DNA of 20,488 nt from Eggerthellaceae bacterium (GTDB lineage Bacteria; Actinomycetota; Coriobacteriia; Coriobacteriales; Eggerthellaceae), in NCBI GenBank assembly GCA_900753095.1, contig CAADXT010000088.1, positions 1-20,488 of the forward strand. The letters run 5' to 3'. Of this stretch, positions 7,642 to 14,284 are shown one piece after another. Numbering within the stretch: the first letter of the stretch is position 1; every line of letters starts with the position of its first letter. Under the pieces are notes generated by a model. The model was not told where the DNA came from and searched no databases. It saw only the letters and a list, made by a program, of their open reading frames with translations. The position numbers were made by a program, and so were the translations under genes.

Positions 7642-9699
7642 ATGGCTGCTCCAGCAACCGAGCACGTTCGTAACATTGTTTTGGTGGGGCAAGACGGCGC
7701 CGGCAAAACATCGCTCGCTGAGGCGATGCTTCACGTGTCAGGCAGGACTCCGCGCATGGGGACGACGCATGACGGAAAATCGTATCTGGATTACGACGAG
7801 GAAGAGATCCGCCGCCATTTCACGCTGGGCACCTCCATAGCTCCCATTCCGTATCGCGATTATAAGATCAACCTCCTCGATACTTCCGGACAGCCTGATT
7901 TCCTGGGCGACACGTTGGCAACCATGCAAGCTGCGGAAATGGCCATGTTCGTGGTGGATGCCGTTGATGGCCCTCAGGTGATGACGACGCGTCTATGGCA
8001 TGAAGCGGAAGCCATGAGGCTGTGCCGTTGCGTGTTCATCAACCATATCGACCGCGAGCATGCGAACTTCGACGTTGCCATGGCGACGCTGCACGCTCGT
8101 TTCGGCTCGCGTTTGGGCGCTGTGACCATCCCCATCGGCGTGGAAGGGGATTTCAAGGGAGTTATCGACGTTCTTCGGATGAAAGCCCGTTATTTTGTGG
8201 GCGATGATGAACGCGTAGAGGATATTCCCGATGAGTACCTCGATGCTGCTCAAATTGCGCGTGAGAAGCTCTGCGACCTTGTCGCTGAGGCCGACGAGGA
8301 GCTCATGATGAAGTACCTTGATGGCGATGAGCAGCTAACCCAAGAAGAGCTTGAGCAGCTGCTCGACAAGGCTATTGCTCAAGAGATCTTCATCCCGGTT
8401 TTCGTGGGCTCGACCATCATCGAGCAGGGGATCAAAGGCCTGATGGAAGACATCGTCAGTTATTTTCCCCATCCGCGCGCCCATGGGCCGTTCTATCTTT
8501 CGAACGGTGAAGAGCTGTTCGTTGACGAGACGGGTGAGCCCGCGGGATTTGTGTTCAAAACGCTTTCCGACCCGTTCGTGGGCCGCATGAGCTTTGTGAA
8601 GGTGCTTTCCGGATGCCTTGAGCCAGGCATGGAGCTTGTCAACGCTCGAAACAAGAAGAGGGAGCGTCTTTCGCATCTGTACGTCATGATGGGCAAGGAA
8701 GCCATGGACGTGAAAAGCGCAAAGGCGGGCGACATCATCGTCGTTCCCAAGATGAACGACACGAAAACAGGCGACACGCTCTCGTTCTCAGGCGAGATCG
8801 AGGTCGATCCGTTGCCAAGCCCCATCCCACGCTATCCCATCGCCCTGGAGGCGAAGAACAAGAAGGATGAGGACAAACTAGGGGCCTTCCTTGCCAAGCA
8901 AGCGGATATCGACCCGACGCTTCGATTGGTCCGTTACGAAGAGACGCATCAGCAAGTGATCTTCACTATGGGCGACATGCACGTTGATGTGCTTCTGAGC
9001 AAGCTGAAGAGCCAGGCGAAGATTGAGGCGGAGCTGGTTCCCGTGCGCATCCCGTATCGCGAAACGATACAGAAAACGGCCGAGGCTGAGGGGCGCCATA
9101 AGAAGCAAACGGGCGGCTCTGGTCAGTTCGGCGATTGCTGGCTTCGTCTTTCCCCAAATCCTGGGGAGGGCTATTCCTTCCGCAGCGAGGTAGTGGGAGG
9201 CCGCATACCGAAAAACCTTATTCCTGCTGTCGACAAGGGCGTGCAGGAGGCTATGGCCGAAGGCTTTTTGGCGGGGTATCCCATGGTTGATATCGACTGC
9301 GTGGTTTTCGACGGATCGTACCATGCGGTAGATTCGAACGAGATGGCGTTTAAGACAGCTGCCCGGATCGCTTTCAGGGCGGCATGCGGGCAGGCGAGCC
9401 CGATTATCCTTGAGCCTATGGCCGATATGGATATCACGGTGGGCGAAGCCTATGCCGGTGCGGTGATGAGCGACGTCTCGACTCGCCGAGGCCGTATAGT
9501 GGGAACCGATTCCAACGACGAGGGAGAGACCATTATCGTGGTCCGCGTTCCGTACGCAGAAGTCATGAGCTATACCAAGGATCTTCGTGCCCTTTCGCGC
9601 GGCAGCGGCACGTACTCTATTCGTCTGAACGGCTACGAGCCTGCTCCTTTCGAGGTGCAGGAAAAGCTCATTGAGGAATACAGGGCGTCTCGCAAGTAG
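7642..9699 (+). CDS. EF-G-like translational GTPase (non-canonical elongation factor G paralogue)
   Basis: This 685-residue protein has the five-domain EF-G layout. A G domain spans residues 1 to about 265, with domain II, domain III, a domain IV bearing GGSGQFGD and DGSYHAVDSNEMAFK, and a C-terminal domain V after it. Its G motifs deviate: G1 GQDGAGKTS (16-24); switch I EEIRRHFTLGTSIAPI in place of RGITI; G3 DTSGQPDF with Gln84 where canonical factors have the catalytic His of DTPGH; and G4 NHID (134-137) in place of NKxD. This matches the EF-G-like family of Gram-positives, which differs from housekeeping FusA and often lacks the switch-II His. Whether it translocates or hydrolyses GTP cannot be told from sequence. 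It looks monocistronic, between structured gaps. The start follows AAAGAGGGG. Confidence 0.9.
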   Translation: MAAPATEHVRNIVLVGQDGAGKTSLAEAMLHVSGRTPRMGTTHDGKSYLDYDEEEIRRHFTLGTSIAPIPYRDYKINLLDTSGQPDFLGDTLATMQAAEMAMFVVDAVDGPQVMTTRLWHEAEAMRLCRCVFINHIDREHANFDVAMATLHARFGSRLGAVTIPIGVEGDFKGVIDVLRMKARYFVGDDERVEDIPDEYLDAAQIAREKLCDLVAEADEELMMKYLDGDEQLTQEELEQLLDKAIAQEIFIPVFVGSTIIEQGIKGLMEDIVSYFPHPRAHGPFYLSNGEELFVDETGEPAGFVFKTLSDPFVGRMSFVKVLSGCLEPGMELVNARNKKRERLSHLYVMMGKEAMDVKSAKAGDIIVVPKMNDTKTGDTLSFSGEIEVDPLPSPIPRYPIALEAKNKKDEDKLGAFLAKQADIDPTLRLVRYEETHQQVIFTMGDMHVDVLLSKLKSQAKIEAELVPVRIPYRETIQKTAEAEGRHKKQTGGSGQFGDCWLRLSPNPGEGYSFRSEVVGGRIPKNLIPAVDKGVQEAMAEGFLAGYPMVDIDCVVFDGSYHAVDSNEMAFKTAARIAFRAACGQASPIILEPMADMDITVGEAYAGAVMSDVSTRRGRIVGTDSNDEGETIIVVRVPYAEVMSYTKDLRALSRGSGTYSIRLNGYEPAPFEVQEKLIEEYRASRK

Positions 9700-9713
9700 C
9701 TTTTTGCTTGGCT

Positions 9714-9755
9714 GGTTTGTGTGCGGGGTTCGTTCTCCATACCCTGCACACAACC
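9714..9755 (+). terminator. Long hairpin after the EF-G-like gene, without U-tract
   Basis: TTGTGTGCGGGGT (9717-9729) pairs with ACCCTGCACACAA (9741-9753): 13 base pairs with one G-U, extended by two G-C pairs past a bulged T. The loop is 11 bases. No run of T follows, so it is either a U-less terminator or a 3'-end-protecting hairpin. It begins 14 bases after the stop codon. Confidence 0.6.
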
Positions 9756-9767
9756 GTTAAATTGCGG

Positions 9768-9796
9768 TTGAGTGGGTTGAATCGCTCACGTATACT
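9768..9796 (+). promoter_or_regulatory. Promoter of rpsO (TTGAGT - 17 - TATACT)
   Basis: A -35 TTGAGT (9768-9773) and -10 TATACT (9791-9796) are separated by 17 bases, the optimal spacing for a housekeeping sigma factor. The predicted transcription start is near 9803, giving an rpsO leader of about 97 bases. Confidence 0.75.
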
Positions 9797-9802
9797 ATTC
9801 AA

Positions 9803-9899
9803 GTTGCAATTTGCAACAGGCAGGCTCCACGCCTAGCTCGCATGCACCACCCGCTTGCCTGCTCGGCCTGGAGGGAATTAGATGTAGAAAGGTGGATAG
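9803..9899 (+). promoter_or_regulatory. Structured rpsO leader with competing stems and an AUG-UAG start-stop element
   Basis: The leader opens with the dyad GTTGCAA-T-TTGCAAC (9803-9817). Stem 1 pairs CAGGCAGGC (9817-9825) with GCTTGCCTG (9853-9861), 9 pairs including a G-U next to a G-C. Stem 2 pairs TCCACGCC (9826-9833) with GGCCTGGA (9865-9872), with one C-C mismatch; it crosses stem 1. A strong ribosome binding site GGAGGG (9870-9875), six bases before ATGTAG (9882-9887), forms a start-stop unit. The rpsO ribosome binding site AAAGGTGG (9888-9895) follows immediately. S15 autoregulation through leader RNA is established in several bacteria; here it is inferred. Confidence 0.55.
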
Positions 9900-10187
9900 A
9901 TGCCTAGCAAGCTTAGCATCTCCAAAGAACGCACCGCAGAGCTCATGGCTGAGTTCGGCAAGAACCCTCAGGACTCTGGTAGCGCAGAGGTACAGGTTGC
10001 AATCCTGTCCGAGCGCATCAAGAACCTGACCGAGCACCTGAAGGAGCACCCGAAGGATCACCACACCCGTCGTGGCCTGCTCATGCTCGTAGGTAAGCGC
10101 CGTCGTCTTCTGGTTTACATCAAGAACCGTGACGTTCTTGAGTACCGTGAACTCATCAAGAAGCTCGGCATTCGCGACAACATCTAA
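9900..10187 (+). CDS. rpsO: 30S ribosomal protein S15
   Basis: S15 is a primary 16S rRNA-binding protein that organises the central domain of the 30S subunit. The 95-residue product is a little longer than the usual 89 because of a short N-terminal extension (MPSKLSI). Hallmarks are the [23 protein letters not shown] helix region, the HTRRGLL motif (within [22 protein letters not shown]) and the C-terminal [12 protein letters not shown]. The ATG at 9900 follows AAAGGTGG by four bases. Codon use is strongly biased, as expected for a highly expressed gene. It has its own promoter and terminator, and pnp follows, the widely conserved rpsO-pnp pair. Confidence 0.98.
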   Translation: MPSKLSISKERTAELMAEFGKNPQDSGSAEVQVAILSERIKNLTEHLKEHPKDHHTRRGLLMLVGKRRRLLVYIKNRDVLEYRELIKKLGIRDNI

Positions 10188-10192
10188 GCATT

Positions 10193-10216
10193 AAGCCCGC
10201 GCTAGCGGGCTTTTTG
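10193..10216 (+). terminator. Intrinsic terminator after rpsO
   Basis: AAGCCCGC (10193-10200) and GCGGGCTT (10205-10212) form a perfect 8-base-pair stem with loop GCTA, followed by TTTTT (10211-10215). This is a classic Rho-independent terminator. pnp downstream probably depends partly on readthrough, since I found no clear pnp promoter in the gap. Confidence 0.92.
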
Positions 10217-10255
10217 TATATACGGCGGTCGGCAGTGGAGGCCATTGCTGCTCGC

Positions 10256-10300
10256 GCACCTGAAAAGCGGGTGCAAAGAGGCTTTGCGCAATAGGGCGCA
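10256..10300 (+). promoter_or_regulatory. Chained hairpins in the pnp leader
   Basis: Three adjoining stems lie just before the pnp ribosome binding site: GCACC (10256-10260) with GGTGC (10270-10274); GCAAAG (10273-10278) with CTTTGC (10282-10287) around a three-base loop; and TGCGC (10285-10289) with GCGCA (10296-10300). Neighbouring stems share bases, so not all can form together. The last ends against AGGGAAG (10301-10307). Confidence 0.45.
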
Positions 10301-10318
10301 AGGGAAGTGAAAGAAAGA

Positions 10319-12523
10319 ATGGACATTATTACCGAATCGTTCGACCTCTACGGGAAGCACTACACCATCGAAACGGGCGAGCTTGCAAAGCAGGCTTCCG
10401 GTGCGGTGAAGGTTACCTGCGGCGACACCACCGTTCTGGTAACGGCGGTTATCTCCGAGCAGGAGAAGGACTACGACTTCTTCCCGCTGACGGTCGACTT
10501 CATGGAAAAGATGTACGCTGTGGGCCGCATCCCCGGCGGCTATCTGAAGCGCGAGGCCAAGCCCTCCGACAAGGGCATCCTGACGGCTCGTATGATCGAC
10601 CGCCCGATTCGCCCTGGCTTTGCCGACGGCTTCAAACAGGAAGTTCACATCGTTGCCACTACGCTGGTAGTTGACGGCGAGCATCAGCCCGACACCATCT
10701 CCGTTGCCGGCGCCTCTGCTGCTTTGATGGTAGCCAGCGCTCCGTTCGATGGCCCTGCTGCATGCGTACGCATCGGTCGCAACATCGACACGGGCGAGTT
10801 CATCGTGAACCCCACGTATGAAGAGGAAGAGAACTCCGACCTCGAGCTCACCATTGCCGGCACCAAGGACTACATCTCCATGGTTGAGGCTGGCGCTCAG
10901 GAAATCACCGAAGAGGATATGCTTGCGGCCATGACCTTTGGCCAGGAGGCAATCGCCGCCTTCTGCGAAAAGCAGGCCGAGTTCCTGGCAAAGGTCAACC
11001 CTCAGCCCAAGGAATGGCCGATTCACATGGCCGATCCCTCCATCGCCGAGCGTGTGGAAAAGCACTTCGACGAGATGTCCGCTGCCCTGAAGGACGCAGA
11101 CAAGCAGTCCCGCATGGCCAAGGTCGAAGAGCTGAAGGCATCCGTCAAGGAAAACGACTTCACCGAAGAGGAGCGTGCTGCTTGGGGCTCCGACATTGCC
11201 GCTGAGCTGAAGCTGCTCGAAAAGCACGCAATGCGCAAGATGGTTATCGAGACCGGCGAGCGCGCCGACGGCCGCACCAGCACCGAGATCCGTCCGCTGT
11301 ACATCAAGGCCGGTTACCTGCCGCGCGTGCATGGCTCAGGCCTGTTCCAGCGTGGTCAGACCCAGGCTCTCTCCGTTGCTACGTTGGGCATGCTCAACGA
11401 GTGGCAGCGCCTCGACACCATCGACCCTGCCGAAGGCAAGCGCTACATGCATCAGTACAACTTCCCGCCGTACTGCACGGGCGAGGTTGGCCGCATGGGT
11501 GCTCCTAAGCGCCGCGAAATCGGTCACGGCGCATTGGCTGAGCGCGCTCTTCTGCCGGTGCTCCCCGACGAGGAAGAGTTCCCTTACTCCATTCGCGTTG
11601 TGTCTGAGATCCTGGAATCCAACGGCTCTTCTTCCATGGCTTCCACCTGCGGTTCCACGCTGGCTTTGATGGATGCTGGCGTGCCGATCAAGGCACCCGT
11701 CGCCGGCATCGCAATGGGCCTTATCAAGGAAGGCGACGATATCGTCATCCTCTCCGACATCCAGGGCCTGGAAGACTTCCTGGGCGACATGGACTTCAAG
11801 GTTTGCGGCACTGAGCACGGCATCACGGCTCTCCAGATGGACAACAAGGCCAAGGGCCTTTCCGTCGACATCCTTGCCCGCGCTTTGGCTCAGGCAAAGG
11901 AAGGCCGCGCCTTCATCATGAAGGCGATGATGGAAGCCATCGACGCTCCTCGCGCCGAGCTTTCGCCGTATGCTCCCCACATCGAGACCATCCATATCCC
12001 CTCCGACAAGATCCGCGACGTTATCGGCTCTGGCGGTAAGGTCATCCGTGGCCTTCAGGACGAGACCAACACCACCATCGAGATCGAGGAAGACGGCACG
12101 GTTCGCATCGCTTCCACCGATGCCGAGGGCGGCGCTGCCGCTAAGGCTGCCATCTTGGGCATCGTTAAGGTTCCCGAGGTCGGCGAAGTGTACGATGGCG
12201 AAGTTGTCGGAATCAAGGACTTCGGCGCATTTGTCCGCCTTACCCCCGGCAAAGACGGCCTGCTTCACATCTCTCGCATGGCCAATGGCCGCGTAGGCAA
12301 GGTTGAGGATGTGCTGAAGATCGGCGACATCGTCAAGGTTGAGGTAATCGAGGTTTCCGACAACGGCAAGATCAGCCTCGACCGCGTTGACAAGCCCGAC
12401 GTTGTAAGCTCCGAGCGTCCTTCCCGTCATCATGAAGACGGCGAGCGCCGCGGAAAGCGCGAAGGCGGCAACGGCGGCCGCAAGCCCCGTCGTCGTCACA
12501 GCGGCGGGCGTAGCGAGCACTAG
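10319..12523 (+). CDS. pnp: Polyribonucleotide nucleotidyltransferase (PNPase)
   Basis: PNPase degrades RNA 3' to 5' by phosphorolysis and can add heteropolymeric tails; it forms a trimeric ring. The 734-residue protein has a first RNase PH-like domain from the N-terminus, an all-helical middle region and a second catalytic RNase PH-like domain. The last contains GSSSMASTCGSTLALMDAG and the metal-binding block FLGDMDFKVCGTEHGITALQMD. A KH domain (SDKIRDVIGSGGKVIRG, near residue 557) and an S1 domain (about 622-695) follow. The last 38 residues are an Arg/Gly/His-rich tail likely to be disordered and RNA-binding. The ATG at 10319 is preferred to a GTG at 10307, which overlaps the ribosome binding site AGGGAAG. 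The product starts at the conserved ITESFDLYGKHYTIETGELA. Confidence 0.97.
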   Translation: MDIITESFDLYGKHYTIETGELAKQASGAVKVTCGDTTVLVTAVISEQEKDYDFFPLTVDFMEKMYAVGRIPGGYLKREAKPSDKGILTARMIDRPIRPGFADGFKQEVHIVATTLVVDGEHQPDTISVAGASAALMVASAPFDGPAACVRIGRNIDTGEFIVNPTYEEEENSDLELTIAGTKDYISMVEAGAQEITEEDMLAAMTFGQEAIAAFCEKQAEFLAKVNPQPKEWPIHMADPSIAERVEKHFDEMSAALKDADKQSRMAKVEELKASVKENDFTEEERAAWGSDIAAELKLLEKHAMRKMVIETGERADGRTSTEIRPLYIKAGYLPRVHGSGLFQRGQTQALSVATLGMLNEWQRLDTIDPAEGKRYMHQYNFPPYCTGEVGRMGAPKRREIGHGALAERALLPVLPDEEEFPYSIRVVSEILESNGSSSMASTCGSTLALMDAGVPIKAPVAGIAMGLIKEGDDIVILSDIQGLEDFLGDMDFKVCGTEHGITALQMDNKAKGLSVDILARALAQAKEGRAFIMKAMMEAIDAPRAELSPYAPHIETIHIPSDKIRDVIGSGGKVIRGLQDETNTTIEIEEDGTVRIASTDAEGGAAAKAAILGIVKVPEVGEVYDGEVVGIKDFGAFVRLTPGKDGLLHISRMANGRVGKVEDVLKIGDIVKVEVIEVSDNGKISLDRVDKPDVVSSERPSRHHEDGERRGKREGGNGGRKPRRRHSGGRSEH

Positions 12524-12535
12524 GCTGCGCTCATT

Positions 12536-12574
12536 CCGCTGCTACCCATTGCGCGTTAAGCGCAGGGAAAGCGG
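12536..12574 (+). other. Nested stem-loop just after the pnp stop
   Basis: Three stems nest: CCGCT (12536-12540) with AGCGG (12570-12574), CCC (12545-12547) with GGG (12565-12567), and TGCGC (12550-12554) with GCGCA (12560-12564) around a GTTAA loop. It starts 12 bases after the stop codon and precedes the intrinsic terminator. It may be a 3'-end stability element of pnp or part of a leader for the next gene. Confidence 0.4.
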
Positions 12575-12595
12575 CGAAACTTGAAAAATGCGTAC

Positions 12596-12634
12596 AAAGC
12601 CCCCTGGCCCGTTTGATGGGGCAGGGGGCTTTTT
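12596..12634 (+). terminator. Strong intrinsic terminator between pnp and the TSCPD gene
   Basis: AAAGCCCCCTG (12596-12606) and CAGGGGGCTTT (12622-12632) form an 11-base-pair stem, with further CCC/GGG pairing inside, followed by TTTTT (12630-12634). The next gene's ribosome binding site GGAGGAAGAGG begins at 12635, directly after the U-run, so expression of that gene must pass through or start inside this element. Confidence 0.92.
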
Positions 12635-12651
12635 GGAGGAAGAGGTGTTGC

Positions 12652-12897
12652 ATGAGCACGTACATTACCCGAGGCACTTGCTCAAAAGCCATTAATTTCG
12701 AAATCGACAACGGCAAGGTAACCAATGTGGTGTTCCAGGGTGGATGCAACGGTAACACCCAGGGCGTAGCTGCCTTGGTTGAGGGTATGCCGGTTGAAGA
12801 CGTTATCGCCAAGCTTGAGGGCATCAAATGCGGCCCTCGCAAAACCAGCTGCCCCGATCAGCTGGCTAAAGCGCTGAAGGAAAGCATTGGCGAATAG
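12652..12897 (+). CDS. Small TSCPD domain-containing protein
   Basis: This 81-residue protein consists almost entirely of a TSCPD domain, the small module also found at the C-terminus of some adenosylcobalamin-dependent ribonucleotide reductases. The signature KTSCPDQLAKAL lies near the C-terminus, and conserved glycine/cysteine residues occur in VVFQGGCNGNTQGV. Stand-alone members (TIGR03905-type) have no established function. Conserved cysteines in GTCSKAINF, GGCNGN, IKCGPRKTSCPD could bind metal or be redox-active, which is a guess. The ATG at 12652 follows GGAGGAAGAGG. It lies 28 bases before the M16 protease gene and is probably co-transcribed with it. Confidence 0.88.
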   Translation: MSTYITRGTCSKAINFEIDNGKVTNVVFQGGCNGNTQGVAALVEGMPVEDVIAKLEGIKCGPRKTSCPDQLAKALKESIGE

Positions 12898-12925
12898 CGA
12901 GATAGCGTATGGAAAGGATGCACAT

Positions 12926-14182
12926 ATGAGCCAGCAGCATAAGACGGTATTGGACAACGGCATGACGGTAATCAGCCGAACCATGCCCGATGTTCGCTCT
13001 GTGTCCCTGGGCTTGTGGTTCAACGTCGGCTCCCGCGACGAGCGTCCCGACCAAGCTGGGCTTACCCATTTCATGGAGCACATGATGTTCAAGGGCACGC
13101 CTACCAAAGGGCCGCTCGACATCTCCATGCATTTCGATCGACTGGGCGCCGAGCTCAATGCGTTCACCGCGAAGGAATATACCTGCTATTACGCCCGGTT
13201 CGTCGACGATAAGCTGGAGGATGCCCTTTCGGTTCTAGCGGAAATGGTCATCGAGTCGACGTTTTCCCAGGAAGCCATTGATACCGAACGCGAGGTGGTC
13301 ATCGAGGAGATTGCCCGTTCGGAGGATACCCCGGACGACTATGTTTACGAGCTGTACTCGCAGAGCAATCTTCCGAAGCATCCCTGCGGGCTGCCAGTGC
13401 TTGGCACGCGAGAGCGGGTTGGCAGTTATGAGCATGCCGACTGTGCGGCCTTCCATAAGCAGCATTACCATGCGGGCAACTTAACCCTGGCGGCTGCGGG
13501 CAACGTCGACCACGCTACCTTGGTAAGTTTGGCGCGTCGCCTGTTTTCTTCCATGCGCCCTGGGCAGAAGGAAAAGCGCACGCTTGTGCAGCCCGAGTTT
13601 GCTTCTGGGCTGTTCTGCCAGAAACGCGATATCGAGCAAGCTCATATCGTCTACGGCGTTCCGTGGCTTCCCTTGGGCGATGAGCGCCGCTACATCGCCA
13701 CCGTTCTTACCACTATCCTCGGTGGATCGATGTCTTCCCGTTTGTTCCAGGAGGTACGTGAGAAGCGCGGGCTGGTGTATTCCATTTACGCTATGCAGGC
13801 AGGTTACCAAGGTGTGGGGCAGTGGTGCATCTATGCCGGCACGCGTCCTTCCAACGTCAAGGAAGTTACTCAGCTTATCCGCGCAGAGCTTGACACTATC
13901 GCCCAAGGCCTTGTTTCCGATGACGAGCTCTCTCGCAACATCGACCTTATTTGCGGGCAGCTGCTGCTTGGCTTGGAATCCACCAATTCGCATATGGTTC
14001 GCCTGGGCAAGCGCGAAACGCTGGGCTTGGAGCAGACCACGCCTGAGCAGCAAACCGAAGGGTATCGCTCGGTAACCAAGCAGCAGATTCTCGATATGGC
14101 GCAGGAGCTGCTTACAGCCGAGCCTGCCATTGCCGTCATCTCGCCTTACAGTCAGGAAGAGCTTTCCGACCTTATCTACTAG
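12926..14182 (+). CDS. M16 family zinc metallopeptidase (processing-peptidase-like)
   Basis: This is an inverzincin protease of the pitrilysin/mitochondrial processing peptidase type, 418 residues. The N-terminal catalytic half contains the inverted zinc motif HFMEH, with His48, Glu51 (catalytic base) and His52. The third ligand Glu128 lies in EVVIEEIARSEDTPDD, exactly 76 residues on. The C-terminal half has the conserved LGGSMSSRLFQEVREKRGLVYSIYA region. No signal peptide or membrane segment is seen, so it is predicted to be cytoplasmic; the substrate is unknown. The start follows GGAAAGGA; an ATG at 12918 is in another frame. Homologues lie downstream of pnp in many actinobacteria and Bacilli, where they are often annotated as PepR or YmxG-like. 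Confidence 0.93.
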   Translation: MSQQHKTVLDNGMTVISRTMPDVRSVSLGLWFNVGSRDERPDQAGLTHFMEHMMFKGTPTKGPLDISMHFDRLGAELNAFTAKEYTCYYARFVDDKLEDALSVLAEMVIESTFSQEAIDTEREVVIEEIARSEDTPDDYVYELYSQSNLPKHPCGLPVLGTRERVGSYEHADCAAFHKQHYHAGNLTLAAAGNVDHATLVSLARRLFSSMRPGQKEKRTLVQPEFASGLFCQKRDIEQAHIVYGVPWLPLGDERRYIATVLTTILGGSMSSRLFQEVREKRGLVYSIYAMQAGYQGVGQWCIYAGTRPSNVKEVTQLIRAELDTIAQGLVSDDELSRNIDLICGQLLLGLESTNSHMVRLGKRETLGLEQTTPEQQTEGYRSVTKQQILDMAQELLTAEPAIAVISPYSQEELSDLIY

Positions 14183-14239
14183 GCAGCTTTGCCTGCTGTT
14201 GCGATGTTTGCTTGGGATTAGGATCTTCTGCCAGATCCT
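14181..14239 (+). other. Two hairpins after the M16 protease gene
   Basis: A small stem AGGCA (14181-14185) with TGCCT (14190-14194) overlaps the stop codon. A stronger perfect 7-base-pair stem follows: AGGATCT (14220-14226) with AGATCCT (14233-14239), loop TCTGCC. Neither has a downstream U-run. The second could be a U-less terminator or a protein-binding dyad in front of dapB. Confidence 0.4.
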
Positions 14240-14284
14240 CGGCGTTGCATTGGTGCGTTTAACGCGTTCGAATTATTATTGACG

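Noticed and set aside
7642..9699. Housekeeping EF-G (fusA) or Tet(M)-type ribosomal protection protein
   Set aside because: The G3 DTSGQ, G4 NHID and altered switch I do not fit canonical fusA or Tet(M), and there is no rpsL-rpsG-tuf context.
9817..9873. Classical H-type pseudoknot in the rpsO leader
   Set aside because: The stems do cross, but a three-base link would have to span both stacked helices. Competing alternative stems are more plausible, so it is reported that way.
10202..12520. Long - strand frames opposite pnp (376 and 394 codons)
   Set aside because: Both are antisense shadows of PNPase. Their sequence mirrors codon bias of the real gene and shows no recognisable domain.
12918..12929. 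Mini-ORF ATG-CAC-ATA-TGA overlapping the M16 protease start
   Set aside because: The only ribosome binding site (GGAAAGGA, 12911-12918) overlaps this ATG, so it can serve only the ATG at 12926.
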